Below are positions 12,031 through 27,225 of a stretch of DNA of 64,000 nucleotides, piece by piece; within the stretch, counting starts at the first letter, position 1; the number at the start of each line of letters is the position of its first letter. Source of the DNA: Diogma glabrata (taxonomy: Eukaryota; Arthropoda; Insecta; Diptera; Cylindrotomidae). The translations under genes were made by a program, and so were the position numbers. The notes under the pieces were generated by a model. It was not told where the DNA came from. It did no database searches and worked only from the letters and a program-made list of their open reading frames with translations. The stretch spans positions 385,190,865 through 385,254,864 of the forward strand of contig OY856186.1 in assembly GCA_963693315.1 (NCBI GenBank), in the 5' to 3' direction.

Positions 12031-12455
12031 ATGTTTCGCCAAGTGCCGACAGTCGACACAATTGAATTTATAGTCAAAATTGTCAAGACAGTCAAAACAG
12101 TCTAGACAGTCAAGACCTTCAAGACAGTCATAACATTCAGGGCAGTCGAGATAGTCAAGACAGCCGGGACAGTCGAGATGGTCAAGATAGTCAAGACAGT
12201 CAAGCAAGTTAAGACGGTCAAGACAGTCAAAACAGTCAGTAAGTAAAGACAGTCAAGACATTCAAGACAGTCAAGTTAGTCATAAAAGTCAAACAGTCAA
12301 AACGGTCCAGACAGCCAAGACAGTAAATACAGTCTTAACAATCCGAACGATAAAGACAGTTAAGACTGCCTTGAGTGTCTTTACTCTATTTACTGTATTG
12401 ACTGTTTGACTGTATAAACTGTATCGACTGTATTGACTGTTTTGACTGTATTTGA

Positions 12456-13750
12456 AACACTTGAGTTTTTATAAAACTATATCTATTTAAATTATTGCTG
12501 GATAACTGAAAAAAACTACTATTTTATAAACTAACAAATTAATTACACTTTCCAACAGCCACGTGAAACACTATCTAACTCTGATTCGGAGCCAGATGTA
12601 ATCTTGCCATTTTGGATGGCTTGGACTTTTACTAACAAATTAACTCTATTAGATCAATAACAAAAAAAATTATAAAATAAATTTACCGGGAACGAATTGT
12701 TCCAAACGCATCTGGATCTTGGAAATCTCTTATCGGAAATGAATTACTAACCTAACATTTCAGTCATTTAAATTATAGAAATATTTATATATAATATGAT
12801 TATAAAAAAATAAAACATAAAAAGAACTGACTTGTATAACTTGTTGTAGAATGATGATCAGCCAGCGAAATCCAACTTTCCAACTTTTTTACTGAATGCT
12901 TTGTCAGCCCTGTCTCCTACTTCATGATTTCCTCTAAATGTTTCCATTTCTCTTAAACTACTTTATACAGCTTAACTCCAAGTTAGTTAGGAATAATTTA
13001 TGCGAAGGTTTTCCAACATTTATTGCTTTTAGTAAGTTTAACTTAATATACAGCTTGACTTCAATTTTATTAGAAATAATTTATGCGTAGATTTTCCTAC
13101 ATTTTAATTTAATATGTTCAAAGTATACAAACATTCACTATTTTGTAGTTAAAAGGATTTGTTTTCTGTTCAATTTATTCATTATTGTTTTTTTTTTTAA
13201 ATAAAACTCAAACATTTAAACCATTTTGATTTTGACAGTAATTAAACAAAAATATATTTTTGTTTGATATGATAAAAATAAAACATTTGTTTATTAAACT
13301 ATTTATTACTGTTGTAAACCTCATAATTTCAATTGTTTGCAAAACTATTTTATATAACGTTTAACAGGCTTATTTGTTTCAACTTTTGACTACTAATTTG
13401 CAAGCCGACCAAAAATGGAATGCCCATCAGAGAAAATTTAATTTTTATTCGCTTGAAAATCAATCATCGAGTTCAAATAAAAAAAAAATTTTTTTCTGAC
13501 ACTTCATATTAAGCAAAAAAAAATGAATCAACGTTGAGCAACAATATCTGTTCGTTAAAACACATAAATAATGAGTTCTTTTATCTATTTGTTGTTATAT
13601 TTGAATTTGCGGCTGTTCGTTATAATTTGAAAATTTGTTTAAATTGTTATGATTGTAAAAATGATATGGAATGATGGAAATATATTTTGATTGAATGGAA
13701 AAAAGAAAAGAATTTGGTTTTAATATTATTTATGAGAATTCTCGACGTTA
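12456..13750. other. AT-rich spacer between satellite arrays, no feature found
   Basis: About 1.3 kb of AT-rich single-copy-looking sequence with poly-A and poly-T runs. No gene, RNA or repeat was recognised. Confidence 0.6.
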
Positions 13751-14640
13751 CATATTGACTGTCTTGACTGTCTTAACCGTCTTGACTATGTTGACTGTCT
13801 TGAATACTGTTTTGACTGTCTTGAATGTCTTGACTGAATTGACTGTTTTGACTATCTTGAGTATCTTGACGGCCTTGACTGTCTTGACTGTCTTGACTCT
13901 CTTGACTCTCTTGACTGTTTTGATAGTCTTGAATGTCTTGACTGTCTTGACTCTCTTGACTGTCTTTTGAATGTTTTGACTGTTCTGACTGTCTTGACGG
14001 TCTTGACTATCTTGATTGTTGTGGCTGTTTTGTCTGTCTTGATTGTCTAAGTAGTCTTGAATGTCTTGACTGCCTTGACTGTTCTGGTTGTCTTGACTAT
14101 CCTGACTGTCTTAACTGTGTTGACTGTCTTGTATTTCTTGACTGTCTTCATCTTGACGTTTTTTGATTCTCTTCACTTTTTTTAATAATTTGACTCTTTA
14201 GACTGTCTCAACTGTCTCTTTAGTCCTATACGTTTTGACAGTTAAACCAGTCAAATTAGTAAAACAAGTCAAAAAAGTCAAGACAGTAAAAGCAGTCAAG
14301 ATGATCAAGTCGAGAAAGTCAAAACAGTCAAGACAGTAAAAACATTCAAGACAGTCAAGACACTTAGAACAATCAAGACAGTTAAGCAAGTCGCAACATT
14401 CAAGATAGTAGGGAAAGTCAGGAAATACAGTCTTGACTGCATTGACTGTCTTGACTGTCTTTACTGTCGTGACTGTCATGTTTTTTTTAATGTCTCGAAT
14501 GTTTTGACTGTTTTGTCGATTTTGAATGTTTTGCATCTCTCGACTGTTTTCAACTCTTGACTTGACTGTCTTTTTTTGTAGTCTTGACCGTCTTTGCTGT
14601 CTTGACACTCCCTACCATTTTTTATTGTCAATACAGTGAC
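13751..14640. repeat. 9-bp minisatellite array 3
   Basis: Same unit as arrays 1 and 2 but more diverged. Forward 13751 to about 14235, reverse to about 14430, forward to about 14620. It is separated from array 2 by 1.3 kb of unrelated DNA. Confidence 0.9.
14146..14290 (+). repeat. Orientation-switch module, copy 5 (most diverged)
   Basis: CTTCACTTTTTTTAATAATTTG followed by the reversal near 14235 and AGTAAAACAAG. Order and spacing match copies 1-4. Confidence 0.6.
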
Positions 14641-15275
14641 GGTTTTTTTTCTTTTTACTAAAGAATAGATTCTTTTGAAACATAAGTTTGTTCTTATTTT
14701 AACCGATCTCCTTTATTCTAATATTTATTTTATTTTGTCAGTTGAATCGGCACCATTAGGTTTAAATATTAATTTAGGTTCGTTTTTGTCATTGATTTAA
14801 CATCAAAGACGTTTTTTTATCCAAAAAGATAATTAAATCATTTTACCTCACAGAGAAACCTTGAACTGTTTTTCAGATACCGTCCAAAAATATTTAATTG
14901 ACAAACGTATGTTCTATATAAACATGTGTATTCTAATGTATTTTTTATTCGCCTATATATTAAAGTGTTACTTTATTACTGTGATTTGCGGCTTTAAAGT
15001 ATCACTTTTCAGCTATTTATTTTGTCGTCATAGCTACGTCCAAAAAAGTAAAAAGCATAAATTTTTTTATCAAAGCAACCCGCAAATTCAAAATTTCATT
15101 ATCCAATTAAAATAGTTGTTATCATTTGTTGTCATAGAATTTGGAAAAAATAATAAATATTTTTTCAAAGGTTACTTGTTCCACATATTTTGATTTTAAA
15201 ATTTATGAAAATTTGTAATTTTAATTTAGAATAAACAACTTTTCTTAAAATATTTTGCTTGCGGCGAATAAAAAA
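14641..15275. other. AT-rich, no feature found
   Basis: The only open stretch (about 14861-15115, plus strand) has low-complexity AT-driven composition and no recognisable motif, so I do not call it a gene. Confidence 0.55.
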
Positions 15276-15415
15276 TAGTATATGATGCACGGACGTAAGC
15301 TATTTTGGACTTAATGTGGGTGCAAATCTCGGCTAGCGCCTCGATTTGCAAACTCCACATCCGTCCAAAATCTTTAGCTTTACGTCCTAGCATCATAATG
15401 TACTATTATCGATAC
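15276..15415. mobile_element. Palindromic MITE-like hairpin
   Basis: An imperfect inverted repeat centred on GCTAGC at 15332-15337. Left-arm landmarks TGATGC, GGACGTAAGCT, TTTTGGAC and GCAAATC are mirrored on the right as GATTTGC, GTCCAAAA, AGCTTTACGTCC and GCATCA. The arms reach TAGTA/TACTA. The GC content is higher than in the flanks. Confidence 0.7.
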
Positions 15416-15500
15416 ACAAAACATTTTCAAATTAATTTATTCCATTGAGATAATCATTAATCTAAATACCTTAACATATCAAAAAATCTAAATAATTACA

Positions 15501-16643
<1,143 letters not shown>

Positions 16644-16910
16644 CTAAAACAAACTAGAAACATGCTCCAAAATTGCCTTTACCAAGAATTGAAAATTTAG
16701 CAATTCATTCTGAGGGACCACTGTACGTAGTAACTTGATCACCACAACCTGTTCATTGTTAAGAATCAAAGGAGTCTTAACTTTCCTCCTTTTGCTACTT
16801 ACTAGGCCACAAACATTTTTCTCAACAGTTATAGCGGTTTCAAAAGTCTGATTTTCCGAAGATTTGCTCTCCTCCAAGAACCATGTGTGACACGACCCGA
16901 AGATTTTCAC
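16644..16910 (-). pseudogene. Unrecognised 88-codon open frame, possibly an element remnant
   Basis: Less AT-rich than its surroundings, with a non-repetitive composition (SSKRRKVKTPLILNNEQVVV), which is why I keep it. No domain is recognised and no start context or partner exon is evident. It lies about 250 bp upstream of a Penelope-like 3' motif on the other strand, so it may be part of a retroelement remnant. Confidence 0.2.
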
Positions 16911-17159
16911 AAACTCCCGGATTAAAGGAAGTACTGCCAGGTTTTGAATCTGCGAATAATTCGCCGTCCACAGAGTCTCTATCTAGATCTTTTGTTAGTG
17001 TTTAATGTTTTCATGGTTTGGTGTGTATTTTGATTTTTTTTCTATTTATTTTCTCCACGTTAATCAACAAGTCAGTCAACAAGAAATTCGAGTCGCATAG
17101 AGCCGCTTTGCTTGACCTAGTCACAGTACTATAGGGACCTACGTCTGAGTTGTATCATC

Positions 17160-17230
17160 AGTAGCTGATGAAGATTATAATCAGCTAATCGAACCATCTC
17201 CACGGTTACCACACTTATGGAATAAATGAG
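17160..17230 (+). ncRNA. Hammerhead-ribozyme-like motif (possible Penelope-element remnant)
   Basis: CTGATGA at 17165-17171 is followed by GATTA (17173-17177), an 8-nt loop, TAATC (17186-17190) that pairs with GATTA, and GAA at 17191. This is the hammerhead core order CUGAUGA, stem II, GAA(A). Imperfections are an extra A before stem II and C instead of A after GAA, so activity is doubtful. Penelope-like retroelements are known to carry such motifs. Confidence 0.35.
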
Positions 17231-19796
17231 TTTTAAAAGTTTATAACTGTACTCCATCATTTTTTCTTTTTTTATGTAATTTCTTTGGTACTACCAAAAG
17301 AGGGAGTTTTTTCAAGATATGATGGTAATTTGATATATTTCTGTCAAACTCTACATATATTCTCGAGGAAGAATACATCATTTACATATTGGTAATTTCT
17401 GCAATTTAACTGTTTTTCACCGTTCAAAACTTTATAAAAATTTAAAAGTCATATCTATGGATAAGATTTTACTGTATCTAAATCTAGTCTATTTTTGGAT
17501 TGTTTGCTAGTGAATTCATAAAGGTAAAGATTCATGAAACGCATCACACAAACATGCTTTTGAAAATGTTAGTCTGCGACTTTTGGATAGTAGGATATGC
17601 CAGGAGAGTTTTAGTTTTAAATATTTAGTCAAATATTTGCAAATAAAGTACTTTTATGCATGAAAAGCAGTTAAAAAGAAACACACTTAACTGTTAAATA
17701 TATTTTTATAGCTTAATAAATTGTCGTTGAAAATATATTATCATTTCAAACAACTTTTTTACGCTTACCATACTCAAATTTTATTAAAGCCATTTACATT
17801 CAAATCATCAAATATAATCAAAACTCATTTCCGCTACATTTGAGTTATCAATGGTAATCAATTTTGAATTTCATCTTGTTATAGACTGGATAACATAAAA
17901 TTTTTCAAACATAATCGTTTCGACACTGATCAATAACATCAAATCCATAAATAAATCTGATCAAAAAAATTAGAATAAAATTAAATTTATTTTGTTTTAT
18001 TTTATAATCAAATAAAAACTTTTCGAAGCTTTGGAAACATGTAGTTAAAACTTTAAGCATAACAACAAAGAAAACTATAAAAAGAAATGTTCAGTGCTTT
18101 ATCAAGTTTTGCAAAGGTTTTAACCAGAGTATCACTGTTATATCGTTTTCCATCTAACTTTATATATTTTATTGAACAAAAAATAATGTAATAATAAAAT
18201 TGAAATGAAAATAATACGAAAATCATGAATGTGCTACGGAAAAGTATAAAATTTAATTTAAAAGTTTTTTTTCTATTCTAGACAAAAAGGAAAATCGAAT
18301 AAAGTTAAAACTTATTAGAAAATAAAAATGCAGTAGTTTCGGAGCTTTTCATTGTTTTGTTGTGTAATGTTTATTTTTTGTTATGAAAAACGGAAAATAA
18401 AAGAAGGTATGAGAAGTAAAATTGTCGTAAATTGAATTTTTATGTTTGTTTGAAAAATTTTAAAACAAAAAAAAATTATAATTTTAAATTTATATTAATC
18501 TTAAATTTAAATTTATTTAAATTTTGTATTTATATTCAGTTGATTTAATCTTTTAGTGATATTGTATCTAAGGATGTATTTTAGTGCCGTAACTAAGAAA
18601 GCGAGTGATAATTTTGGCTGAAATTATTACTCATTAAAAAAAATAATTGTAATACCAATTTGCCAAGCGTGAAATTTGAAAAAAAAATTTCAACAATCGA
18701 CAAAATATTCACGATAGCGACATGGCATGCTATAATATGAATATAAAGTAGGTAAAAAAAATTGTAAGGCACCCGCGAGAAAATTTCCACAAATTTTTTG
18801 ACATTAAAGTTTTTCTTTTATTTCAAATTCCATAACCATCATGAATTTATTCGTACATAAAGTTTAAACCGAAACCATTAAAAAATTTCCAAAGATGATC
18901 AACACACTAAGGTGATACTTTTACTTCAAATATTCTTTACTTTAAGGTTGAAAAAAGGTTTACACTACATCCTCACCCCGTCTAACTTCTTTGTTATAAG
19001 AAGGATTATATAAAAAATAAATAAAAATTTTTAACGAAAAAAATTGCGTAAATGTAGAGCTCAGATGTGTTTTTTTTAGTTGACTGATTATGAACAATTT
19101 TTTCTTTAAGTGACATAAAAATAAAGTGGGTAGCAGAAGGGTAAATATATAAAACAAAATTTATTTTAAAGCTTTGTTCATTTAAACAAACGAGTTTCTT
19201 TTCCACAAACTCGTTCTTTTGATGTTTGTTAATTAGAAAAGGTTGTTTTTCCATGGAGGTGCTTTTAATTCGATAATTGTTTTCTTTTTAAGTACTTATT
19301 GGTGGGAAATTAACAAATTTTTTAAGCTTGTTTTTAAAAAGTTGGTTTTATGGCGAGTTAATTGAAATAAAGGATCTCAACCGTTTGACCTGGCTTTGAG
19401 AGCTGATGCTAACAGCTGCTGCAACTTTTTGCATTATATCATCCGCTCGAAGTATGAGCTTCTATGGCATGAGCCATAGCATTTATATGGATTGGTGTGT
19501 TTTACTATTTATTTGATACATATTTAATTTTAATACTAACGTGACTGTATGTGTTTTTTATTTAAGTTTATGAACAAAACAATTTATTTTCCTTCAAACG
19601 TTAGAAATTGATAGTACTCCATCAGAAAACAATTTTTAAATGTTTATTAGATTTTTTGGCCAACCCCTTGCCCTGTCCAATAATTCTTATTGCGTGATGG
19701 AAGTAGTACCGATGTAAGTACTAGAGGGTGCTAAAGGTAAACACCACAGTTTTCACGTAGTTCTAAAACTTTACCATTTTTAGCTAGGAAGTAGCA
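17231..19796. other. AT-rich, no feature found
   Basis: About 2.6 kb of AT-rich sequence. Several short open stretches on the minus strand (18593-18790, 18960-19254) look like translated AT noise rich in F, L, K, I and S. Confidence 0.5.
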
Positions 19797-20257
19797 CCAT
19801 GTTTTTTTTTAATAAAATGTGTTGTGTAGTAGGAATTACAATATGTGTCACAATAACACATAAAAACCTTTTAGGACCAAAGTCCCACAACAACATACGT
19901 TCAAAGGTGTTGATGGACGTAAATCTTTCTTTTTTTTTTATATTTTTTCTTAAAGACTGGATAACTAAACAAAAAATCCTATCACTGACAAAATATTACA
20001 TAGGCCAATATTTTTTTGATAGAATAGAGAAAATAAAAGTAAATAAAAAAGTACTTTAAAAAACTTTAAAAAACGTAAAACTTTGCTGAAACAAAACAAA
20101 AATGTAGTTGCCATTAATCCAGCCAGTTGCATATTCCTTGATCCTGTGACGCACTGTCTTTCTTGAAGAATAAAGCCCATACATAGTTATATGAAGGCTC
20201 GTTTCTTCAAGGAAGCAAAAGCGTCTCATCATCAAGGATTATTTCACAGCTAAGATT

Positions 20258-21490
20258 TATAATGATTTGGACTTTTATACGAATAATTATATTACATTAT
20301 TACACCGGAAAACTCGAAAAAATATAAAAACTGAATCTACGACAAACTAATTAACACTTGCAAATCTCTTATCATGAATCACTTTAAAATTGTAAAGAAA
20401 CTTATTGATTGACTAACAAATAAAATAATCTAGTTTTTCAAAAACAAATCACAAAAATTATATTAATTAAAATTCAATAAAAAGCTTACATGTTGTCTTC
20501 TTCATGTTTTATTTTACCTTACGTATTTTACTTCGTTTATCTTCTGTGATAACTCCCTTTATTAACAATTCCCCAGACATTTGATTAAAAATAGTAGGTA
20601 TTGCAGTTTTCTTAAGACGTATCCTTAACGGTGAACTTCGATCTAAACAATTTTCCTCAAAATTCTGCGAACAAATTACATCATGTTTCTGCGGTTTCCA
20701 AGGTTTTAAATTTAGTGCTTTTAACCATGTATTTAAATATTTTGTATCGGTTGGAAATCTGTGACATGTTATTTTATTTCTATTATGCTTTTTGTAACGA
20801 TTTGAGTTCACACATTTACATATACAACATTTCATAATTATTATTATTTAATTAAATTTGCAAAATTTTAATGTTTTCAAATTGTAAATAACTGCATGTC
20901 CAAATAAAACACAAAACGTCCAGATAACATTATTTTTTCTTAAAAAACTTAAGCTTTCGATTTTTCTTTGGTTCTGTCATATTTATATATATAAATATTT
21001 TTTTTTTTGGCTTAAAATCTCAATTCAAATTATCACTAAAACAAATTATGGTTTTGAAATGTCACAAAATACAAACTCAACATTCTGGTATAACATTGAT
21101 ATATTTTTAAACAATTTATAAATGAAAATAAATAAATATTTATTTAATCACTAATCTCTTTGGTTCAATTTTATATACTGATTGATTTAAAAATTACATA
21201 CTAATTGTAAATTTATACTAATTGATCCGATCTAAAACAGTTTGATCGTTTATATATCCGTCTTCCGGATTTTCTGTTCCACTCCATCAAGCAATTTCTA
21301 CATCATTTATGAAAAACTTGTTTTTTTAATTAACTTTTACTTATTTAAATCATCATCAAAAAAAAAGTTTAATTGTACAGTGGTACAAATAAATGGCTAC
21401 GTTAATTACAATTAAAGAAAATTGATAAAATTATTATTGAATTTAAAAACTATTATTTTAGAGTAAAAATTGAAAATAATCCGTCGTTAC
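20258..21490. mobile_element. Insertion carrying a THAP-domain ORF
   Basis: Its limits are set by where the LINE A leader stops and resumes; AGATT lies at 20253-20257 and 21491-21495. I see no terminal inverted repeats. It contains the minus-strand THAP ORF at 20509-20835. THAP domains occur at the N-terminus of P-element and some Kolobok transposases as well as in host proteins, so this could be a transposon fragment. Confidence 0.45.
20509..20835 (-). CDS. THAP-type zinc-finger protein, probable first exon or fragment
   Basis: 108 residues starting MKCCICKC. THAP is a C2CH DNA-binding finger. Visible signature: N-terminal cysteines (residues 3-8), CHRFPTD at about 24-30, a conserved Trp in TWLKALNLKPW, VICSQNF at about 53-59, and LKKTAIPTIF near residue 80, the family's A-V-P-T-I-F box. 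The second Cys pair position is CxxN instead of CxxH, so one zinc ligand seems lost. The frame ends soon after the domain at TAA 20509-20511, but AAG|GTAAAA just before it (20518/20517, minus strand) reads as a 5' splice site, so the ORF may be exon 1. No second exon was identified. Function beyond probable DNA binding is unknown. Confidence 0.6.
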   Translation of the reverse strand: MKCCICKCVNSNRYKKHNRNKITCHRFPTDTKYLNTWLKALNLKPWKPQKHDVICSQNFEENCLDRSSPLRIRLKKTAIPTIFNQMSGELLIKGVITEDKRSKIRKVK

Positions 21491-21892
21491 AGATTGAGGG
21501 TGCTACCATTGACTGAATACAGTTCATCCGCCACCACCCCTAAGAAGTCACCTTGGCTAGTGATATCTCACAGCTATTGCCAGTGGTATGTGATATCTCA
21601 CGTTAACTCGTATGCCAATAGCAGGGACTAGAGTACGCGGGGTTGTCACACCCGTGGATCAAAAATAAAAAAATTAAAACAATAAAAACTGATCCCTCCA
21701 TGCAATACTAGGTAGAAAATTTTATGTAGGAAAATTTTTCACCTAAAAATTTTGAATTATAGTTTTATGTAGATTACGAATATATTTTTCGATTTGCAAA
21801 ACTCGTCAATTTAAAAGATATTGGCCGCCATATTGGATCTTCCATTTTGAATTTTAATAATTTGACACTAGGTTTGATCAAGTGTTTGTGCA

Positions 21893-22660
21893 TTTTTTTT
21901 ATACAAAGTTAGGCATGTTTAGTGTTAACCATAGTAAATTATAGATTAACGTCTTTGAATATCCGAAGACCATGCTAACTGGGAAACTAGGGCTCAGGAG
22001 TATTTATTCATTTTCTTTGAGGAATTTATTCACGTTGATTTTAAAGTTTTGAGGATTAAAATTATCAGGAAAGACCCACGCCGGTAAGGTATTCCAGAGA
22101 TGTGAGACTCTGTTAAAAAAATCACGTTGAAAAGCGACAGTTCTACATCTTGTTTCTCAAACGGTAAAAGGATTTGCTGTTATTGATGCTCTGGTGTAAC
22201 GCGCAAAGTTTAACGGTTCGAGGAAAATTGATTTGATCTCCGCAGACGCCCGTTCATCCATAATGTATTTGTAAAATACCGTCAAACCAGAAACATCTTT
22301 TCTATGTCATCTTTTCTATCAAGCTCGTTAGGAAGATTAAAATTGCCGATCAATTTGACATCTCTCCACTGTATAGAATCAAGATATTTCAAACTACTTA
22401 CGTAGGCTCTACCCCAAATGTGAGAGCAATACTCCATGCAGGGACGAATAAATGACTAATATATTAAAAAAAAACGTTCGACTACGACCTAAAAATCCTA
22501 ATTTTTCTACAGCGTTCTTAGCTAGGCTGAAAATATGAGAATTCCATTTCATATTGTTTTCAATCTCAACTCCTAGAAGTCTAACAGATTCTAATAATAC
22601 ATCATAATAATACATCTTATAATATTTTCTTTGAACTTTAATTTTATTTTTACAACACAA
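21893..22660 (-). pseudogene. LINE family B, 3' end fragment (RT C-terminal region)
   Basis: Reading minus, codons for SVRLLGVEIENNMKWNSH, a YCSHIWG-like stretch, LDSIQWR and FFNRVSHLWNTLP are recognisable across frames with several breaks. This is the C-terminal region downstream of RT in Jockey/CR1-type LINEs. The 3' UTR (GAATATCCGAAGACCATG, GGCATGTTTAGTGTTAACC) ends in a short poly-T at about 21893. The copy at 46987-47445 is the same family. Confidence 0.7.
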
Positions 22661-22737
22661 GATACAACGTGAAACTGGTTTTGGAGATGATTTTCTACCT
22701 TCAGTGCCATATGACCCTCAATAGATCCCATCCCGTC

Positions 22738-23972
22738 AATAGATCCCATAAATTTCATGCGATTTACGTATATTTTTGCAAATAGAGAGAAAAATGGTTG
22801 AATAATCGAAATGTGTAAGTTGGAAATTAATAATTTTTCTCTTTTCCGCTAGGCGCCGCATTAAAGCTTGGTTTCCCTCAAAGCTCATATCTCAAAAACC
22901 GTCTTTTTTTTGTTTTTCACAAATTTTAAAGAAAACACATGCAGCTATGAAATTAAAAAATAAAAAGTGAGAGATTCCATATGGATGTTTTGATTTTTTA
23001 ATGCTTAGTATATGAAAAATTCACATGTGTTTTTACATCAAATTAATTATGCTTTATTAAATGTGAATCTAATAAATTGAAAATTTTATATTTTAACATC
23101 TGTACTAAATTTGAAACATATTCTGTGCATTACTCATTGAAAAACAGGTTTTTATTGTGAATAAGAATTGGAGATGCCAACGATCGAAGATTGTGATTTT
23201 CTTGCAACATCTTAACACTGCACATGGAAAGAGTTCATCGGATGAGATTGGAAACACACTTAAAAGCGAAGCCCGAAGAGCATCGCTTAAAGGAGAGAAA
23301 ATACCATCAGCAAGGAAATAATTTCAAATGACAGAAATTTGGTCGAAAAAAATCAACTATGTATGAAATTTTCATATTTGCCTTCAGGAGATCTTGAGCT
23401 ACAGCAGCAATTTCTTTCACGGTTTTCGGACATTAAAACAATTAGTGAACCTCAAGGATCTCAGTATTTTTTACGGGATAACACTACACGCGATAAAATA
23501 ATTGCAAAAATGTTTCCCTTTTCCGATAATCAGAAATATTTCAATTTAAAGGCAAAAAAATATATAAATTAATTTTTTTTTATTGTTATTGTTTCATTAA
23601 ATTATGATTTTTATAGAAAAAATATTTATTAATAATCGACTCATGCTTATATTAGTGTTAAGATGTCGCAAGTAAATTACAATCTTCGATCGTTGGAATC
23701 TCCAATTCTTATTCTTAATACAAGCCTGTTTTTCAAAAGTAATGCACAGAATATGTTTCAAATTTAGTACAGATATTTAAATATAAAATGTTCAATATAT
23801 TAGATTTAATTTGATGTAAAAACACATGTGAATTTTTCATATGCTAAACTTTAAAAAATCATGAAATCTCTCACTTTTTATTTTTTGATTTCAAAGCTGC
23901 ATATGTTTACTTTAAAATTTGCAAAAAACAATATATGAAAAATATGAAAATCTGAAATTTATGGGATCTATT
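22738..23972 (+). mobile_element. Long-TIR DNA transposon remnant
   Basis: Inverted arms begin near AATAGATCCCATAAATTTCA (22738 onward) and end TGAAATTTATGGGATCTATT (about 23953-23972). The inner part pairs very well, for example ACACATGTG near 23026 with CACATGTG near 23823, and CCAACGATCGAAGATTGT (about 23178) with ACAATCTTCGATCGTTGG (about 23680). Arms extend about 300-480 bp each. The middle, about 23220-23575, holds a coding remnant. Confidence 0.75.
23215..23575 (+). pseudogene. Transposase remnant (GKSSSDEIG motif)
   Basis: Broken reading frames. The early part reads HGKSSSDEIGNTLKSEARRA, which resembles HGKGxCDGIGGxxKRxA in an uncharacterised insect transposase-like family. A later frame (about 23339-23572) gives SRFSDIKTISEPQGSQYFLR. 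It shares the first motif with the remnant at 31130-31330, which also lies in a long-TIR element, so both may be one superfamily. The superfamily name is uncertain. Confidence 0.5.
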
Positions 23973-26034
<2,062 letters not shown>

Positions 26035-27225
26035 ATTATGGAGGGGCTGAAATCTCAAGCTCTGTGATATCATGACTTCGGTCTGGGTTAAGGATTTTGA
26101 TATAGCATGAAACTTTTATGAGGACATTGTTTTTAGTTTTGTAAACATAAAACTCTTTGTAAAAGCACAAGTATTTTATCTCTGTTTAGAAATTTATTAC
26201 AAAACTAGCACCAAACATTTTGTCGCTGTAAAATTATAACAGATCATATATTAACATAATTTAGTGAAAAGATGATACACTCAGCATACTACTCAAAAAC
26301 CTCTCCATTTAGCGTTTCGAGAAAATCACAAATTCAAATCACAAGTTCAAACACAAATCACAAATTCATATTTCTTTCAAAATTCCAAAAATATTGTAAA
26401 AATTAAATAAAATCAAACTTTTTCAAAATTCTAAAAAATTAGAATAAAATCAAATATTTAAACATTTTCCAAATTCTAATAACATTTTAAAAATTGTTAA
26501 AAATTCAAACTTTTTTCAAAATTCTAAAAATATTCCAAAAATTATAACAAAATCATAAACAAAAACTGGTACCAAAATTCTAAAAACCATTTTTTGACAC
26601 ACTTGACAATATTTTTTGACAAACTTATAGTGCAATAAAAGTATCAATAATAATAATTTCATTAAATTTCATTCCATAGAAATAACGAATTTTATTTTTT
26701 TCTAAAAATATAAATGAAAATCATTCTTTTGACACACTTGACATTATTTTTTTGACAAACTTATAATGGCATAATTCTCTATAGTAATAATAAAATCTCA
26801 TGTCATACAAATAATTAATTTTATTTTTTTCGAAAAAAAATGGGTAAAATAATAAATAAAAATCTGTTTTTTGACACACTTAACAACATTTTTTTTGACA
26901 AACTTATAATCTAGTTTTTGATCTCACATACCAATCCCGACTATCAAGATTTCTTCAAATTCAATGTTTCTATTCGTAATCACTTAAAATGAACGTTTTT
27001 TAAGCAAAAAATATGCAAATTTCTTTGTTTTGACACCCTTGATGATTTTTTGACACACTTCCGGTACAGTTATCGAACACATCGTCCTTTCTGCTCTTCC
27101 CATTGAGTAAACCTATTTGTATTAAAAAAAATTTGAAATCCGTCCAATCCTTTGAAATCCGTTTCAAGATTTCATCGGTTGTGACGGCCGGCTCGCCTAG
27201 TCGCAAAGTCCTAGGACGTTAAAGT
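26035..27225 (-). mobile_element. Helentron/DINE-like repeat, minus-strand copy
   Basis: Reverse complement of the units at 59549 and 61321. Minus-strand end landmarks are CAGACCGAAGT then GAGATTTCAGCCCCTCC (26039 side). Inside are tandem TTTGACAAACTTATA/TTTTGACACACTTGAC units (about 26590-26910), AT-rich ~55-bp units (26330-26580) and CGGTACAGTTATCGAACAC (about 27062). The outer 5' end (ACTTCGGTCTG) is missing, so the copy is truncated near 27225. Confidence 0.7.

Larger units (their letters stand above)
8522..12455. repeat. 9-bp minisatellite array 2 (continuation of array 1)
   Basis: About 3.9 kb of TCTTGACTG copies. Orientation is forward 8522-10540, reverse about 10550-10810, forward 10815-11490, reverse about 11495-11610, forward 11610-11980, reverse about 11985-12370, then forward to the end. 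Higher-order structure is visible. CCTCAACTGT recurs at 8751, 9217 and 9531, and ATTATCTCGACTG at 8853, 9337 and 9623. A unit of about 650-700 bp with a switch module is shared by about 290-938, 10330-10980 and 11740-12455. Open frames of up to 300 codons here come from the stop-free nine-base unit and are not genes. Confidence 0.95.
19797..21702 (-). mobile_element. Internally deleted copy of LINE family A, split by an insertion
   Basis: 19802-19930 matches the 3' end of LINE A (poly-T, AATAAAATGTGTTGTGTA; compare 41975-42110). About 19945-20257 matches its 5' leader (compare 45110-45405), and 21491-21699 matches the rest of the leader (compare 45420-45616, ending GATCCCTCC). Nearly all of the EN-RT region, about 3 kb, is missing across a T-rich junction near 19930. 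CCATG at 19797-19801 and 21698-21702 may be the target duplication. A 1.23-kb insertion (20258-21490) separates the last two parts. Confidence 0.75.
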
